NCBI RefSeq assembly: GCF_041260155.1
Contig: NC_091946.1
Span: forward strand, 21,717,853-21,781,852
Origin: Ptychodera flava
Lineage: Eukaryota; Hemichordata; Enteropneusta; Ptychoderidae
DNA length: 64,000 nucleotides
Reading direction: 5' to 3'
A model generated the notes under the pieces. The model worked only from the letters and a program-made list of their open reading frames with translations, was not told the origin of the DNA and ran no database searches. Position numbers and translations under genes: made by a program. Positions 36,483-47,663 of this stretch are shown one piece after another. Position 1 is the first letter of the stretch. Each line of letters opens with the position of its first letter.

Positions 36483-37106
36483 AATCTTAACACAAGCCTG
36501 GAACTCTCCATCTGGAAAGCGTTTCCGCTTTCCAAAACAGAGTCTCACGTGATCACTATAAAACATTTATTTGCGTATCCAGCAGTGTCTAGTTTACTCG
36601 GAGCAACAAAATTAAAACAATCATCATGGCTGTAATCAAATCACTTGTTCCACCGGATTAGTGACAGTAATGTTGCATTTTAATATCACAAGGAAGCCTT
36701 TTGCCTGTTTATAGCCTTTCAGTGCAGTAAAAAATATCTGTATATCGGATTTGCCTTGTTTGTTCGGAGCGGATCTCTAAAGCACGCTGATAATACATGA
36801 TTTTAATTATGCTGACGTTTGATAAGCGTGGTTTTCTGATCAGTAGCTCATTTGCATATTCAATGAATTTCTTTGTAATATTTGTGATTTTTTTAAACAA
36901 TCTTTGCTCTCATTTTGGTCATGTATTTTATTTCTTCAATCATGATCAGCGCGCTGAGACGTACATGTATTGCGCTTTAAAGAAACTTTTAATAATAATA
37001 ATTATTATTCTGTAATAAGGCTATAAACAATACTTAATCCTCTGATTTATGCGAGACCCCTTATATATATTTATCCACGGTTGTTGAGTGACCATGATTT
37101 ATCATA

Positions 37107-37600
37107 CGAGGGTTGGATGAAAAGTTTTGAGCCTAACTATGAAGTCCTACTGGAATGAGTTTCTTTGCTATTTATTTTTCAACATAGTCCCCCTTGCTGT
37201 CCACACACTTCTGCCAGCGGTGCTGCAGTGCTTGGATCCCTGTTTTGTAGAAGAACTCATCTTGGTCGTCAAAAATGTGCTAAACGGCGGATATGACATC
37301 ATCATTATCATCATCATCATCATCATCATCGTCAAAATGCTTTCCAGCTAATGTTTGTTCATGTTTGAGAAGAGATGAAAGTCTGAGGGTGCTAGGTCCC
37401 CGGGGATAGGTCAGGAGAGTATGGTGGATGTTGAACGAGTTTGAAGCCGCAGGCACGCACTGTTGCCATGGCAATGACTGACTTATTGGGTGGAGTATTT
37501 TCCTGATGGAACTAGACACCATTTTTCTCAACTTTCCTCGTCGTTTTTTATAGCCTCCCGTACTTCTTGTATAAACAGTCAAATACACAGCGAACTGAAA
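37107..37600 (-). mobile_element. Mariner-like transposon, 3' half
   Basis: A TIR starts CGAGGGTTGGATGAAAAG after a TA (37105-37106). On the minus strand the transposase C-terminal half is readable in pieces: KKRRGKLRK, the catalytic-loop region HQENTPPNKSV (usual HQDN, so the second aspartate is replaced), HPPYSPDLSP, LAGKHFDDD and GIQALQHRWQKCVDSKGDYV. At least two frameshifts separate the pieces, and the 5' half with its TIR is absent. It is dead. The aspartate run after GKHF has expanded into a (CAT)n tract. Confidence 0.88.
37296..37331. repeat. (CAT)n microsatellite inside the mariner gene
   Basis: The tract is an expansion of the aspartate codons (GAT on the minus strand) that follow GKHF in mariner transposases. 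Confidence 0.85.
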
Positions 37601-37619
37601 ATAAACCATCAACTAGTCA

Positions 37620-38140
37620 ACTAAATGTAGAATGCACTGATTTTGACCAGGCCTCTGATATCCTTGATCGATCATACATTAATTTAGTTATGCTAAAGTG
37701 TGATAAGCACGACTTTCTAATTCTTGGCTTGTTTGCATATTTAACGAATTTCTGCAATTAGGTCATATATCTTTACTATATACACCAATTTCAATAGGAC
37801 CGCTTGGATTCATTTGTAATACATAGAGTTGGTTAGTTATGTTGAAAGTTTGGTGAGCAGAACATTCGAATTGTGACCTCATCGAAATTATTCATGAATT
37901 TCTGCAATTAGGCTATCTGTCAATACTAATTTTGTGGAGGGACCGTGACTCTAACTGCACTGATTTTAACCAAACAAATTGAACATACTTAGGTCTACCC
38001 ATGCTGAGAGTTTTATGAGCACAACTTTGTAATCATGTGCTCATTTGCATATCTAATGATTCATTGTTTATTGATCAATACTGAATTCACCGGAATTGGC
38101 CAGACTTTTATTCTGCTGAAAGTATGGTTTGTATTGTTAC
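37620..38140. repeat. Diverged tandem repeats, ~165-bp period
   Basis: Recurrent blocks are TGCACTGATTTTGACCA, TTATGCTGAAAGTTT, GATGAGCACAAC, CATTTGCATATTTAATGA and TTTCTGCAATTAGG. Related single copies lie at about 36740-36900 and 42190-42300. The mariner fragment sits between copies. Confidence 0.55.
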
Positions 38141-38238
38141 AATGTAGGTGATAAGTTTACGGTGGACCGGCTGCTCCTTAGCTTTGGAGAATAATTGTTT
38201 AGTTCCATCAGAGGTACTCGGAATCTTCAAAGTATTAA

Positions 38239-41200
38239 GGGACGATTCAGAATTTACTTCCAGGGGGGGGTGGAGGATTTTCAGGGGGGGCCACCCATTT
38301 TTCCCAAGAAAATTTAGGGGGGGGCCAGACAAAAATACCACAATCTTTTAGGGGGGGGGGCAAGGAAAAAAAACATCAATTCAATATTTGCCCAGAATTT
38401 CTGATCTCTACAAAAGAGAACCATAGATGCTACCTGGGTGACAGATAAACTCAACGTGTTTAGTTAAACTCCTTTAGCTGCCAAATTCGGTAATATTCAC
38501 AGTGGTTTGTTTTATGCATCTACTGCAGTATTTTGTTCTCCTCCCTGAAGCGTCATGAAATGTCCAGTATTTAGCATGTCAACACAAACCATACAGTAAA
38601 CAGTCCGAGTCGGGGTTGTTTTTGTTGAAAAGAGATCTCGAATCAAGTCCAGGCTAGAATACATTTATCAACAATAACAATGGTCATTTATGTTCACACT
38701 GGTATGTTGCTAAATACAGCATTGGGTGTTCTATGTAGTGATAGAATAACAAACAAATGCTGATACACAGAGATGAACATTGAACAAATGCTAAAAATTA
38801 CAGCAAATATTCAGCATCATCAGGTTGGGTTTACCTTGTAGCTTGTAAAGCAGTGTAAAGTTGCATGATAAAGAAGTGTTAATTTGTGCAAATGTATGCA
38901 AATCACTCGATTTCTTGGCTTCTTTTGCCTCCCAATTTCAAAATTTCCGAAGAATATAACTCCACTCCGACTGGGTCAAATTTTCTGAAATTTCACATTA
39001 TGTTTTTTAAATGCTATATAACAAAACGACTATCAATTGGTTTTGTTTGGCAATAAAGCTCTTACATTTTTAAAAAGAGGCATTTTGAATAAGAGGCATT
39101 TTAATTTTGCTGATCATGATTTTAATCAATTATTAGAGTGTCAGTTTTTAAACCCCTACAATTTTAAAATGAGGATGGATAATGCCAAATAAAATAGTCG
39201 TTTTATTCTACATATACTCTCCTTTCAAGTGAAATATTACATTTCAGAAAATACTGTCTAGTTTTTGACTTAAATAATTTTTATCATTAATACCAAAATT
39301 GAGGTTTTTTACCCAAAATATACACCCACTTCATCCTTTGAGTAACTACTGCTACCATACTAAACTTTAGAGTCTCTGCTTTTTGAAAATATATGGTATG
39401 AGGGGGTTTCCTTGTCATCTTTGATGAGAAATATTGCTTTGAAAAAAACTGTGTTGGCAACATGCAGCTCCACCTTAATTCAAAACAAAACGACTTGCTA
39501 CTCTGCCACTTCTTAAAGTAACATGGTCACGTTGGTTCTCTGGGATTTCGTCAGTTCAGTGTCTGTGTCACTATTATATTCAGAACCAACACCATCATCA
39601 TCACTCTCAATGACTCCAATGACAGAGATTTCCAATTCAGAGTCACTGCTATCTGACTCTGACTCATCTGTGACAGAAGTTGTTACATCTTTCCCTGACA
39701 GTTTTCTTAAATTGAATGAAGATTGTGCATGTATATGTGCGGTTATAATTTGAACTTTTTCAGCTTTCAATTTTTTTGTTTTGGTAATTTATGTTTATCA
39801 AGGTATTTATCTAATTCTTTTACGTTTAAATTTGAAGGTTCCCACTCAAGAGCAACTTTAACCAGTCATAGTCCTCGTATTTTTTATCCTCTCTTCTTTT
39901 CTGCTCCTTTTTCTATGTTTCATTCTCATCAATTTTACCCTTTCTAAATTTTTTAAATGTTCTACATAACTTTTTACAGTGCTTACATCTACTATAAACT
40001 TTTTTGAAAATAAATTTATGGCCGTCTCATCTTCAAGTTGCTTTTCAGCGAATAGTTTTTTAATGTTGAAAATAAAAATATTATGTATTACTGTCAAAAA
40101 TATATGGTGAAAAATTTACAAAAGGGTTGATTTTCCAATAATCCTGTATGTGCATCCAGAAGATCATGTGGCTCTGCATCAATGCTATGGTGTCGGATTG
40201 TTGAAATATTGTGTACACAAGAAATTTGCTGTAGTCCAAGAAGTGATCTCAGTGTGTATGAGGCTAGGAGAAATATGGATAGGCTTACACATTGTGTATT
40301 GATGCTAATACTTTTGTGTCCCATTCATTCTGATATGTATAATCAAAGATTTGTCAGTGGCGGCTGGCAGAAAAGGCAAAAAAACAAATTAACATGTATT
40401 GTTTCATGTCATCTGAAAACATGCGCATCATGACTATTTTAAGATTAAAGTTTGTTAAAAAAATTTGAAATATGAATGCTCTGTCAATTTTGAAAAATAC
40501 TGCTGACAAAATGTGAACTTTGACTTACACAGGGTTATCTGCATTTTAATATGAACATTGGATTGTTAATGGAATGAGCAGAATAACATGTGAATTCATG
40601 TTTTGATAAGGTGTTTTGTTCAAGAAATGATCTAAAATATTCCTCAGCATTGTTGCTTTCCATGGCAGCTACTTGGTTTATGACAACCAAATTAGAAAAA
40701 AGAGAAAATTAAAAACAAGTTGGCTTTCACCAATTTATTCCTAATGTTTAAAACTTTCACCGTGAGTCTGCATTCAGCATCATCAAATGAAAATGTATGC
40801 TGAACTTGTGCATGTACATGTACATCTTACTTTCCAGAAATATCTGGATATCTGCAAATGATGTACAATTAAACTTCTAGATATATATCACTTTGCCAAT
40901 TATCTGCTCCTCTGATTTCCTGTTCACCATTTCTAACTGACATCTTTGCTTGTCTTTGTGTGCATCATATGTATCAGTGAGACATAACGAAAAAAGTATT
41001 CATATTTGGTAATTAACTTTTCTTCAGAAATTTACAACCAGATATGTTTATTGCTACCCTTTCCAAAAGTGTGCCACTTGCAGTCCCTGCAAATCATTCT
41101 TTTTATAGTCACATAACCCTGAAATGATTTGTTATATAATCGATTAAATGTCCACTACAGTTCCTGCAACTTGTTAGACTGGATATGTCTATATTTTATA

Positions 41201-41372
41201 TGCATGCATGTATATATTAGGGGGGGGGGGGGGGGCCATGGAAAAAAAACACGAAAGATGAGGGGGGCCATAGATTTTTTCTATAATTTACTAGGGGGGG
41301 CCATGGAAAAAAATCACCCAGAAAATAGAGAATCCTCCACCCTCCCCCTGGAAGTAAATTCTGAATCGTCCC
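38239..41372. mobile_element. TIR transposon, 3.1 kb, TAA target duplication
   Basis: The ends are perfect inverse copies starting GGGACGATTCAG, extending through a CTTCCAGGGGG block to a TGGAGGATT block (about 38239-38280 and 41330-41372). TAA flanks both sides (38236-38238 and 41373-41375). Inside each end lie about three G-run repeats of the form GGGGGGGCCA then an A-rich block (38284-38370 and 41219-41310). These face the same way at both ends although the outer ends are inverted. A 3-bp TAA duplication suggests a PIF/Harbinger-like element. A decayed protein gene lies at 39513-40097. Confidence 0.75.
39513..40097 (-). pseudogene. Decayed gene inside the 3.1 kb transposon
   Basis: Two adjoining minus-strand frames look like one broken gene. 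The first (40097-39858) has VSTVKSYVEHLKNLERVK and a basic KHRKRSRKEERIK stretch. It continues in a shifted frame with EDYDWLKLLLSGNLQ. The second (39770-39513) has LKAEKV-type sequence, then an acidic, serine-rich tail (DESESDSSDSELE). YDW...L...SGNL followed by K-rich helices recalls the SAP DNA-binding fold. It could be an accessory DNA-binding protein of the transposon. There is a frameshift near 39850 and stops between the frames. Confidence 0.4.
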
Positions 41373-41573
41373 TAACTCTACGAGGCATGTACTACACGGA
41401 AATGATTCGTAAAAGACAAGCTTACAATAGCTATCGCCCAAGGTATAGCTTCTCCCATCTCTTGGAGTGTCTCCAAGTCGGTGAATAGCGCAGGTTTGGG
41501 TAATTGTTCGCCTGTCATACTGAGGAAGGATCATCTTTCAAACATGCGTGAAAGGCATGGGTTCAACCACAGG

Positions 41574-41750
41574 CGTACGGAATGTTTCCTAGATCGTCGT
41601 CGGATGGGAAGTGACTGACACTGTACTGTGAGGCCGAAGGCCGAACCTCGGTACTGTATTCTTATACAGTACCCGAGGTTCGGCCTTCGGCCTCACAGTA
41701 CAGTGTCAGTCACTTCCCATCCGACGACGATCTAGGAAACATTCCGTACG
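41574..41750. mobile_element. Palindromic foldback element, 177 bp
   Basis: The inverted repeat starts CGTACGGAATG and ends CATTCCGTACG, centred near 41662 on CTTATACAG. A direct repeat GCATGGGTTCAAC lies outside on both sides (41555-41567 and 41751-41763), separated from the left arm by six bases. Confidence 0.8.
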
Positions 41751-42309
41751 GCATGGGTTCAACAATACACAAGGTTTGAATTACTTAAAGATAACAGACT
41801 CCTCAAATTATATACACATGCGATGGTTTATACACATTAATGCAAATTCTTGACGTGATCTCCTAGAAGTGTAGTGTTAATGACGCAAAACTCCTTCGTG
41901 AGTACTGATGATCCTCAGTAATGAAGTATTTCTGGCCAAACTTCCGATCAATGGCCAACACCATAATCACTATGACAATTATTGACCAGTTAAATTTCTC
42001 TAGATCCGTACCGCTATTGAAATCATTCACAGTTATAACCTGATCACTGACCGTTACGCAGAATTAGTAATATAAACAGAATGATATTGCAGTTAGGATA
42101 AATATCTTTCTGCGACAATGTGACATGCTTATTCATTACGGTCTTTGTTTATTTATGATTCTCTCCAATGTTGCCATAAATTAAAACTGAATAAACTAAA
42201 TTTGATGATTGGACTTCAACAGGGCACTGATTATACATAGATTATGTCATGCTGGAAGTTTGATGAGTGGACATATCTTAATGTACTTATTTGCATATGT
42301 GAGAGAGGA

Positions 42310-42650
42310 ACAATTAACTGCGACGCAGACTTTGAATGCGGACACATAAGTGAGAGAGAAATAATTGAATGCGACGCAGACTTTGAATGCGGACACATAA
42401 GTGAGAGAGAAACAATTGAATGCGACGCAGACTTTGAATGCGGACACATAAGTGAGAGAGAAACAATTGAATGCGACGCAGACTTTGAATGCGGACACAT
42501 ATGTGAGAGAGAAACAATTGAATGCGACGCAGACTTTGAATGCGGACACATTACATATGTGAGAGAGAAACAATTTAATGCGACGCAGACTTTGAATGCA
42601 GATATATGTGTGAGAGAAACGATTGAATGCGACGCAGACTTTAAATGCGG
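42310..42650. repeat. 51-bp minisatellite, about 7 copies
   Basis: The unit is built on GCGACGCAGACTTTGAATGC with period 51. Since 51 is 17 codons, several frames stay open across the array (for example a 17-residue repeat with CDADFECGHI on the plus strand), which is best read as an artefact of the period. Confidence 0.9.
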
Positions 42651-42707
42651 AGAACACGTAGTTTTTGGCCACCGTAGTATATAGATAAATAGATAGATAG
42701 ATGCATA

Positions 42708-42715
42708 CACTCTTG
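42708..42715. other. Left target-site duplication CACTCTTG
   Basis: Eight bases matched at 46524-46531. They bound the 3.8 kb insertion in the dispersed repeat. Confidence 0.75.
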
Positions 42716-42737
42716 TAGCTGTGGAAACGCAGATCAC

Positions 42738-43173
42738 TAATTCACTTCCGGGTTCGAAGATAGTTCGGAAGAAAAATAGTGCAGACCTTGAAGTTTTGAT
42801 ATCTGCATGGATGCTTGTTTAGTTTGAACTTTAACGTCAAGAATTTTTGTAAAGATATTTTTCTGCCTGAATCAAAATGCAGACTGTTGTGAATAATGGC
42901 TGAAGCATTTGGTGGTAATATGAGGAGTTCTAGGGCTAATAGAAATCATAACAATAAGCCTGAAATTTGTCAGAAACACCACTGAGGGCGCTATTTTCAT
43001 CGCTATCTCAAAATTTCCGTGGACTTGCCCACACGAAAAATTAATCAGTAGTTAAGCTGACATTGACCTAACACCTGTTAAGAGGATTCGTGCCGCTGAA
43101 TGTTTTAAAATAGGAAAATCGAGCTCAACGCTACTGTGGTGGCCTATGGGAAATGAATTAGTGGTCTTGTGCC
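42738..43173. repeat. 436-bp direct repeat, left copy
   Basis: It starts TAATTCACTTCCGGG and ends GTGGTCTTGTGCC. It differs from 45948-46385 by only a few bases. The paired layout is LTR-like, but the ends lack TG/CA and no retroelement gene lies between. Confidence 0.85.
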
Positions 43174-43332
43174 TAATTGACGGCCCATAGGAAGCCCTAT
43201 AGGGGACATATTTCAGTACGTATGATGTCCTACGCTGAAAATAACAACCTTTTGCACTTTCTATTACTCCGAACAATACTTGGAAATATAAAGGTATGTG
43301 GAAACCAGCTCAGACACTAATTTTGATATACT

Positions 43333-43352
43333 TGGGGGGGGGGGGGGGGGGG
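43333..43352 (+). repeat. Poly-G run, about 19 bases
   Basis: A pure G tract followed by a duplicated CCTAATCCCTG. Confidence 0.85.
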
Positions 43353-43971
43353 CCTAATCCCTGGGGGCCTAATCCCTGCTGGCGGCCATATTGGACTCAG
43401 TCAGGAATAGGGGTATGGCATAGCTTTTTGTCAATTTCTCCCCTAATTCAACTTAATTTGTCAAACCAGTACTTTATTGTTTAGACATACAATTTCTTTC
43501 TTTTATATCAAAAATTCGTGCAAATCCATTCATAGCGGTTTTCTACAGAGAAATTTATTATTCAAAATTTCCGTAAAAAGTCGATGAAAATAGGCCTGGC
43601 CCCTGAAACCGGGTTTAATTTCGGGGAGAGATACTATTTGTGAAATCATTATCTTTTTTGGGAAGAACACAACTAAGCAATTGTAAAAGTATTCTGATAT
43701 GAGTGTTTGGGACACAAAATTTGTTTGCCAGGAATGTGTTTTCATGTCATGGTGTCATATGGCTTGGTACAGAGGTGACGCAAATTGCTGCCATAGGGCC
43801 GATGAATGTATGTCATGAGGCAGGTGTAGCAATTGAAGTGTAAGGTTAAATTTTCTTTGATTTAGTATTTGAGTCATATCCACCAGTACTTTGATTGGTG
43901 TTAAAGTTGTGCACTTTTGTCAATTTAAGGTTCACTATATTGGCACAAATTCATATCACCACCCTTACCAA

Positions 43972-45947
43972 AAACATAGCGCTATTTTCAGTAGGTGATA
44001 GCGCTATTTTACAGAGGTGACAAATAGGTGACAAAGAGGTGAAAGTTTTGTGTACAGAGCTTTATTTCCAACTGAAACAATGGATATCTACTTGAAATCT
44101 ACCTACAACTATTACAAAACTACAAGCTAACAGGTAGGTCTATCATAGGCGATAAGTAGTAATTTCAGCGAAATATTTATGAGATGCAAATTAAGTCATT
44201 TAAATATCTACGAAAATCTACTGCACACCTACCACTTGCCTCACCTGGAAAAAAAGGATTTCAACCTACATGATACCTACAGAAATCTACTAGTCACCTA
44301 CTGAGACACCTACCTTGTACCTAGTACAGACCTACGACAGACCTACTAACATGCCTACATAAATCTGCAACACACCTACTAAGATACAACTAGCACCTAT
44401 TAGTGACCTATGATAGACCTATGTATGTGACCACAGTAACTACATTCTAAAAAGCACGGAAATGCACATTTGATCAAGTAACATTACAATTTATGAATTG
44501 AGAATTTTAGCAATCTTTGGTTCGAAAATTTTACAAGAAATTTATTTTTTTATGTGCTTGTGCTTAGACTCCAGTTAACTTACCATGCTTGTCTTGTTTC
44601 TGTGGAATAATATCGTCCCTTGAACTTGACCATGGTTACATCCACAGACAAACATCGCTCAGAATTTTCTAAGATTACACTGGTGATCATGTTCCACGAA
44701 ATCGACGAATTTTCCAAAGCTTGTCAATTGCAGGCTCACCTCTTTTATGTATTACTCTGTCACTGTCAACAAAGTTAATTAACATGTCTCTCGGCACAGT
44801 AGCACTGAACTGAAGGCAGGCAATGGATCAAGTTGGCCAGAAATTCAAGCTAAAATATTTGAAAAGCATACATGCATATCAACCAGACCCATCTTGGTGT
44901 TACTAGTCCGAAACAAACTTGAAAATGTTCAATCAAAAATGTTCCGGGTTATCAAGATGTTCTCAGGCCATTTTGACTTAGAATCATTTTGCTTCGCCTC
45001 CATGCTGTTCAGTTAGTTCGCGTATCGTTCTATTCCCACATCCAACTCATTGTACCTCCATGGCTTCGGGTAACGATGTAGTTCAATATTACAACAGGTA
45101 CCGTCATTCTCCGATTACGAACTTCCCGCCATGAAACATCAATGTTCTTTATCGTCAAACCATCTCTCGTTTCAAATTCATGACTCCACTCACCCAAATC
45201 GTCGTCAGAATTACCGCAACTTGAAGTTGTTGAAGCATACGATGTTGGTCTTGAATCGATGTTAGCGTTATTTCCGGGTTTGTCATTGCTGCACTGTCTT
45301 CGTCAACTTTTAATATTGTCAGTCGATTCATGGCGATCACATAGTCGAACCAGAGACTGAGAGTATGTCATCCTCGATGTCGGGACTTGGTAAAACCATA
45401 AAATGACTCACTGCTGCTACCACAAAAAATGTCAGCAAAGCGATGTCCAACCTCCGTGCTATCGCTCAGATCGGCCAATTTTAACATTTGGGTCGAAAAC
45501 AAGCGCAAAGGTCACATAAATATTCACCAGCCTGCAGCCGACAAACTTTTATCATAAGAAAGGCCGGGAAATCCCCTAAGCAATGATCAATTGGGTGTAC
45601 CCCTGTAGGCAGAATTCTTTATTCAAATAGGGTTTAAAGTTCAACCACGGCTTTTACGTTTGTTTGCCTGTGAGGGCGCCTCAATTTTCCTTTAGGTGTA
45701 TGATAGGTCTATGTAGGTGTGCTTTGCCTACACAAATCTATTTGTCACCTACAGTTGATCTATTACAGAAGTAGGTGTAAGATAGGTGTTATTAGGTACT
45801 AAGTAGATGCATAACAAGACTTATTCCTGGAGACCTACAAGTAAACTGACACCTATTTAACACCTCTTGAGATCTACCAAAAACTCCTAAGAACCTACAA
45901 AAATAGTGCTATATCTACCATAAATAGCGCTATCTTTTTGGTAAGGG
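43972..45947. mobile_element. TIR element, 2.0 kb, nested; piggyBac-like gene piece
   Basis: The ends read CCCTTACCAAAAACATAGCG on the left and CCCTTACCAAAAAGATAGCG from the right, followed by further AGCGCTAT copies. Both subterminal zones (43990-44430 and 45690-45930) are packed with ACCTAC / TAGGT motifs. On the minus strand around 44820-44690 the frame reads FSATVPRDMLINFVDSDRV then GEPAIDKLWKIRRF, which resembles the conserved N-terminal core of piggyBac transposases. A second coding-like minus frame (about 45290-45030) has GEWSHEFETRDG. No TTAA duplication is present at the borders. Confidence 0.6.
44690..44820 (-). pseudogene. piggyBac-type transposase fragment
   Basis: About 40 residues with a VDSDRV..(K)RGEP..DKLWKIR pattern, ending in a stop shortly after. 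In piggyBac proteins this block precedes the first catalytic aspartate. Recognised by eye only. Confidence 0.45.
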
Positions 45948-46385
45948 TAATTCACTTCCGGGTTCGAAGATAGTTCGGAAGAAAAATAGTGCAGACCTTG
46001 AAGTTTTGATATCTGCATGGATGCTTGTTTAGTTTGAACTTTAACGTCAAGAATTTTTGTAAAGATATTTTTCTGCCTGAATCAAAATGCTGACTGTTGT
46101 GAATAATGGCTATGAAGCATTTGGTGGTAATATGAGGAGTTCTAGGGCTAATAGAAATCATAACAATAAGCCTGAAATTTGTCAAAAACACCACTGAGGG
46201 CGCTATTTTCATCGCTATCTCAAAATTTCCGTGGACTTGCCCACACGAAAAATTAATCAGTAGTTAAGCTGACATTGACCTAACACCTGTTAAGAGGATT
46301 CGTGCCGCTGAATGTTTTAAAATAGGAAAATCGAGCTCAACGCTACTGTGGTGGCCTATGGGAAATGAATTAGTGGTCTTGTGCC
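45948..46385. repeat. 436-bp direct repeat, right copy
   Basis: It abuts the nested TIR element on its left with no gap and the foldback on its right. Confidence 0.85.
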
Positions 46386-46521
46386 AGCTGTGAGAAACGC
46401 AGCTATCCGTTGGCGGGGTAGCGTGCGTTGCTATGCGGGTCAAAGGTCAACCCCGCCATGACCTTTGACCCGCATAGCGACGCACGCTACCCCGCCAACA
46501 GATAGCTGCGTTTCCACAGCT
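46386..46521. repeat. Foldback forming the right end of the insertion
   Basis: This 136-bp inverted repeat has AGCTGTG at its outer ends and a GGGTAGCGTGCG block in both arms, centred on AACCCCGCCATG. Its right arm contains the terminal repeat of the whole insertion. Confidence 0.85.
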
Positions 46522-46523
46522 AG

Positions 46524-46531
46524 CACTCTTG
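46524..46531. other. Right target-site duplication CACTCTTG
   Basis: Matches 42708-42715. Confidence 0.75.
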
Positions 46532-46545
46532 CACACACACATGTG

Positions 46546-47663
46546 CTTGCACACATCCATCCATCCATTCATCCATCCATCCATTCATATAACCAAAACT
46601 AAAATAGGCCTTGAGCTAGCTAAGTATACTTTAACTGCCTAAAACTTTAACTACTCCCATGGTTATTTATAAGAATGATTAATGTGAAATTCTCTTTAGC
46701 AACTATTAAAATCAATAACCTTTACTCTTTCAGCCGACTATGTCTATAAGCATGATGGGTTTCTACAGTGAGGTACTAGCTGCCTCATCAGCATTTTATC
46801 ATGCCTTTCGCATATGATATTGGCAGTGTCAATTCATTGCATGCATGGGTACAACTCTACGCCAGTGAAAAATTCAAAATTACCTCGTGATGTTTCATTA
46901 ATTAGTTGACCTAAGGGACCATTTTATACTCATGCATGGCTTTGGAGAGTTGGGTAAAAATTGAAAGAGGACTTTTTTAAAGTGAACACACCTGTACAGA
47001 TGGCATGAAGGAAAAATCATAACTTTTGACTTTAAGTCCCTGCTGCGTGGATAAACTTTTTGGAAGCTGTGACCCCTGTTTGGATTGTAAACACCTCTTG
47101 TCTGTGATTGGTGTATAAACTGTTTTTGGAAGCTGTGATCCCTGGTTGGATCGTAAACACTTCTTGTCTGTGATTGGTGTAATTACTGTTAAGTAGGGTT
47201 GTCCCAAGTGAATGGTAAATTTTTACTCATGGGCTGAATAATGAGAAATTTTAAGGACTGACTGACCCATTCTGTTATGATATTGAAACCTCACAATCTG
47301 ACTATGGTAATATCTTGGAGTTGTTTCGATATGATGTGCCCAGTAGGTAGCTCCAGGGTGCATTAACCCTCTGAGTGCCAAAGTCAATTTTTGTCATCTT
47401 TATAAAATATACCCTTGTCAATTTTTTTGAGATTTTTGCAAAATTTTTGATAAAAATTAGTAGCTAATGGAAGTTGATGTACATTTGATTCAAAATTATC
47501 AAAAAAGTTACAGAAAAATTCATAAAATTGGTAAAATGTTGCACTAGTATTTTGGTGGGAAAAAATTACACTGCACACAGGTTTAATCATGGACAGCATC
47601 CAATAAACCCAGGTAACTGTAGAAATTAAGTTCTGGATTTTGGTACATTGATGGTGTGCTCCA
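46546..47663. repeat. Dispersed 1 kb repeat, second copy
   Basis: Homologous to 5010-6051. It carries a local tandem duplication of about 70 bases (GGAAGCTGTGACCCCTG block, 47058-47190) that the first copy lacks. Confidence 0.85.

Larger units (their letters stand above)
42716..46523. mobile_element. Nested 3.8 kb insertion, hAT-like borders
   Basis: The left end is TAGCTGTGGAAACGCAG; the right end read from the minus strand is CTAGCTGTGGAAACGCAG. CACTCTTG flanks both sides (8 bp, the hAT signature length). Comparison with the uninterrupted locus at 4960-6051 confirms the insertion. Inside are a 436-bp direct repeat at both sides, a second TIR element (43972-45947), and a foldback making up the right end (46386-46523). 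No hAT transposase was seen. Confidence 0.7.

Noticed and set aside
39523-39947. Plus-strand frames over the transposon gene
   Set aside because: They are shadows of the minus-strand acidic and basic regions at 39513-40097.
42310-42650. CRISPR-like array
   Set aside because: Repeats are contiguous with no unique spacers and the genome is eukaryotic. It is a minisatellite.
42244-42737. Overlapping 140-170 codon frames on both strands over the 51-bp minisatellite
   Set aside because: Same artefact: 51 is a multiple of three and several frames on both strands are open.
42738-46385. LTR retrotransposon with 436-bp LTRs
   Set aside because: No TG/CA ends, no gag or pol sequence between the repeats, and the space is mostly a TIR element.
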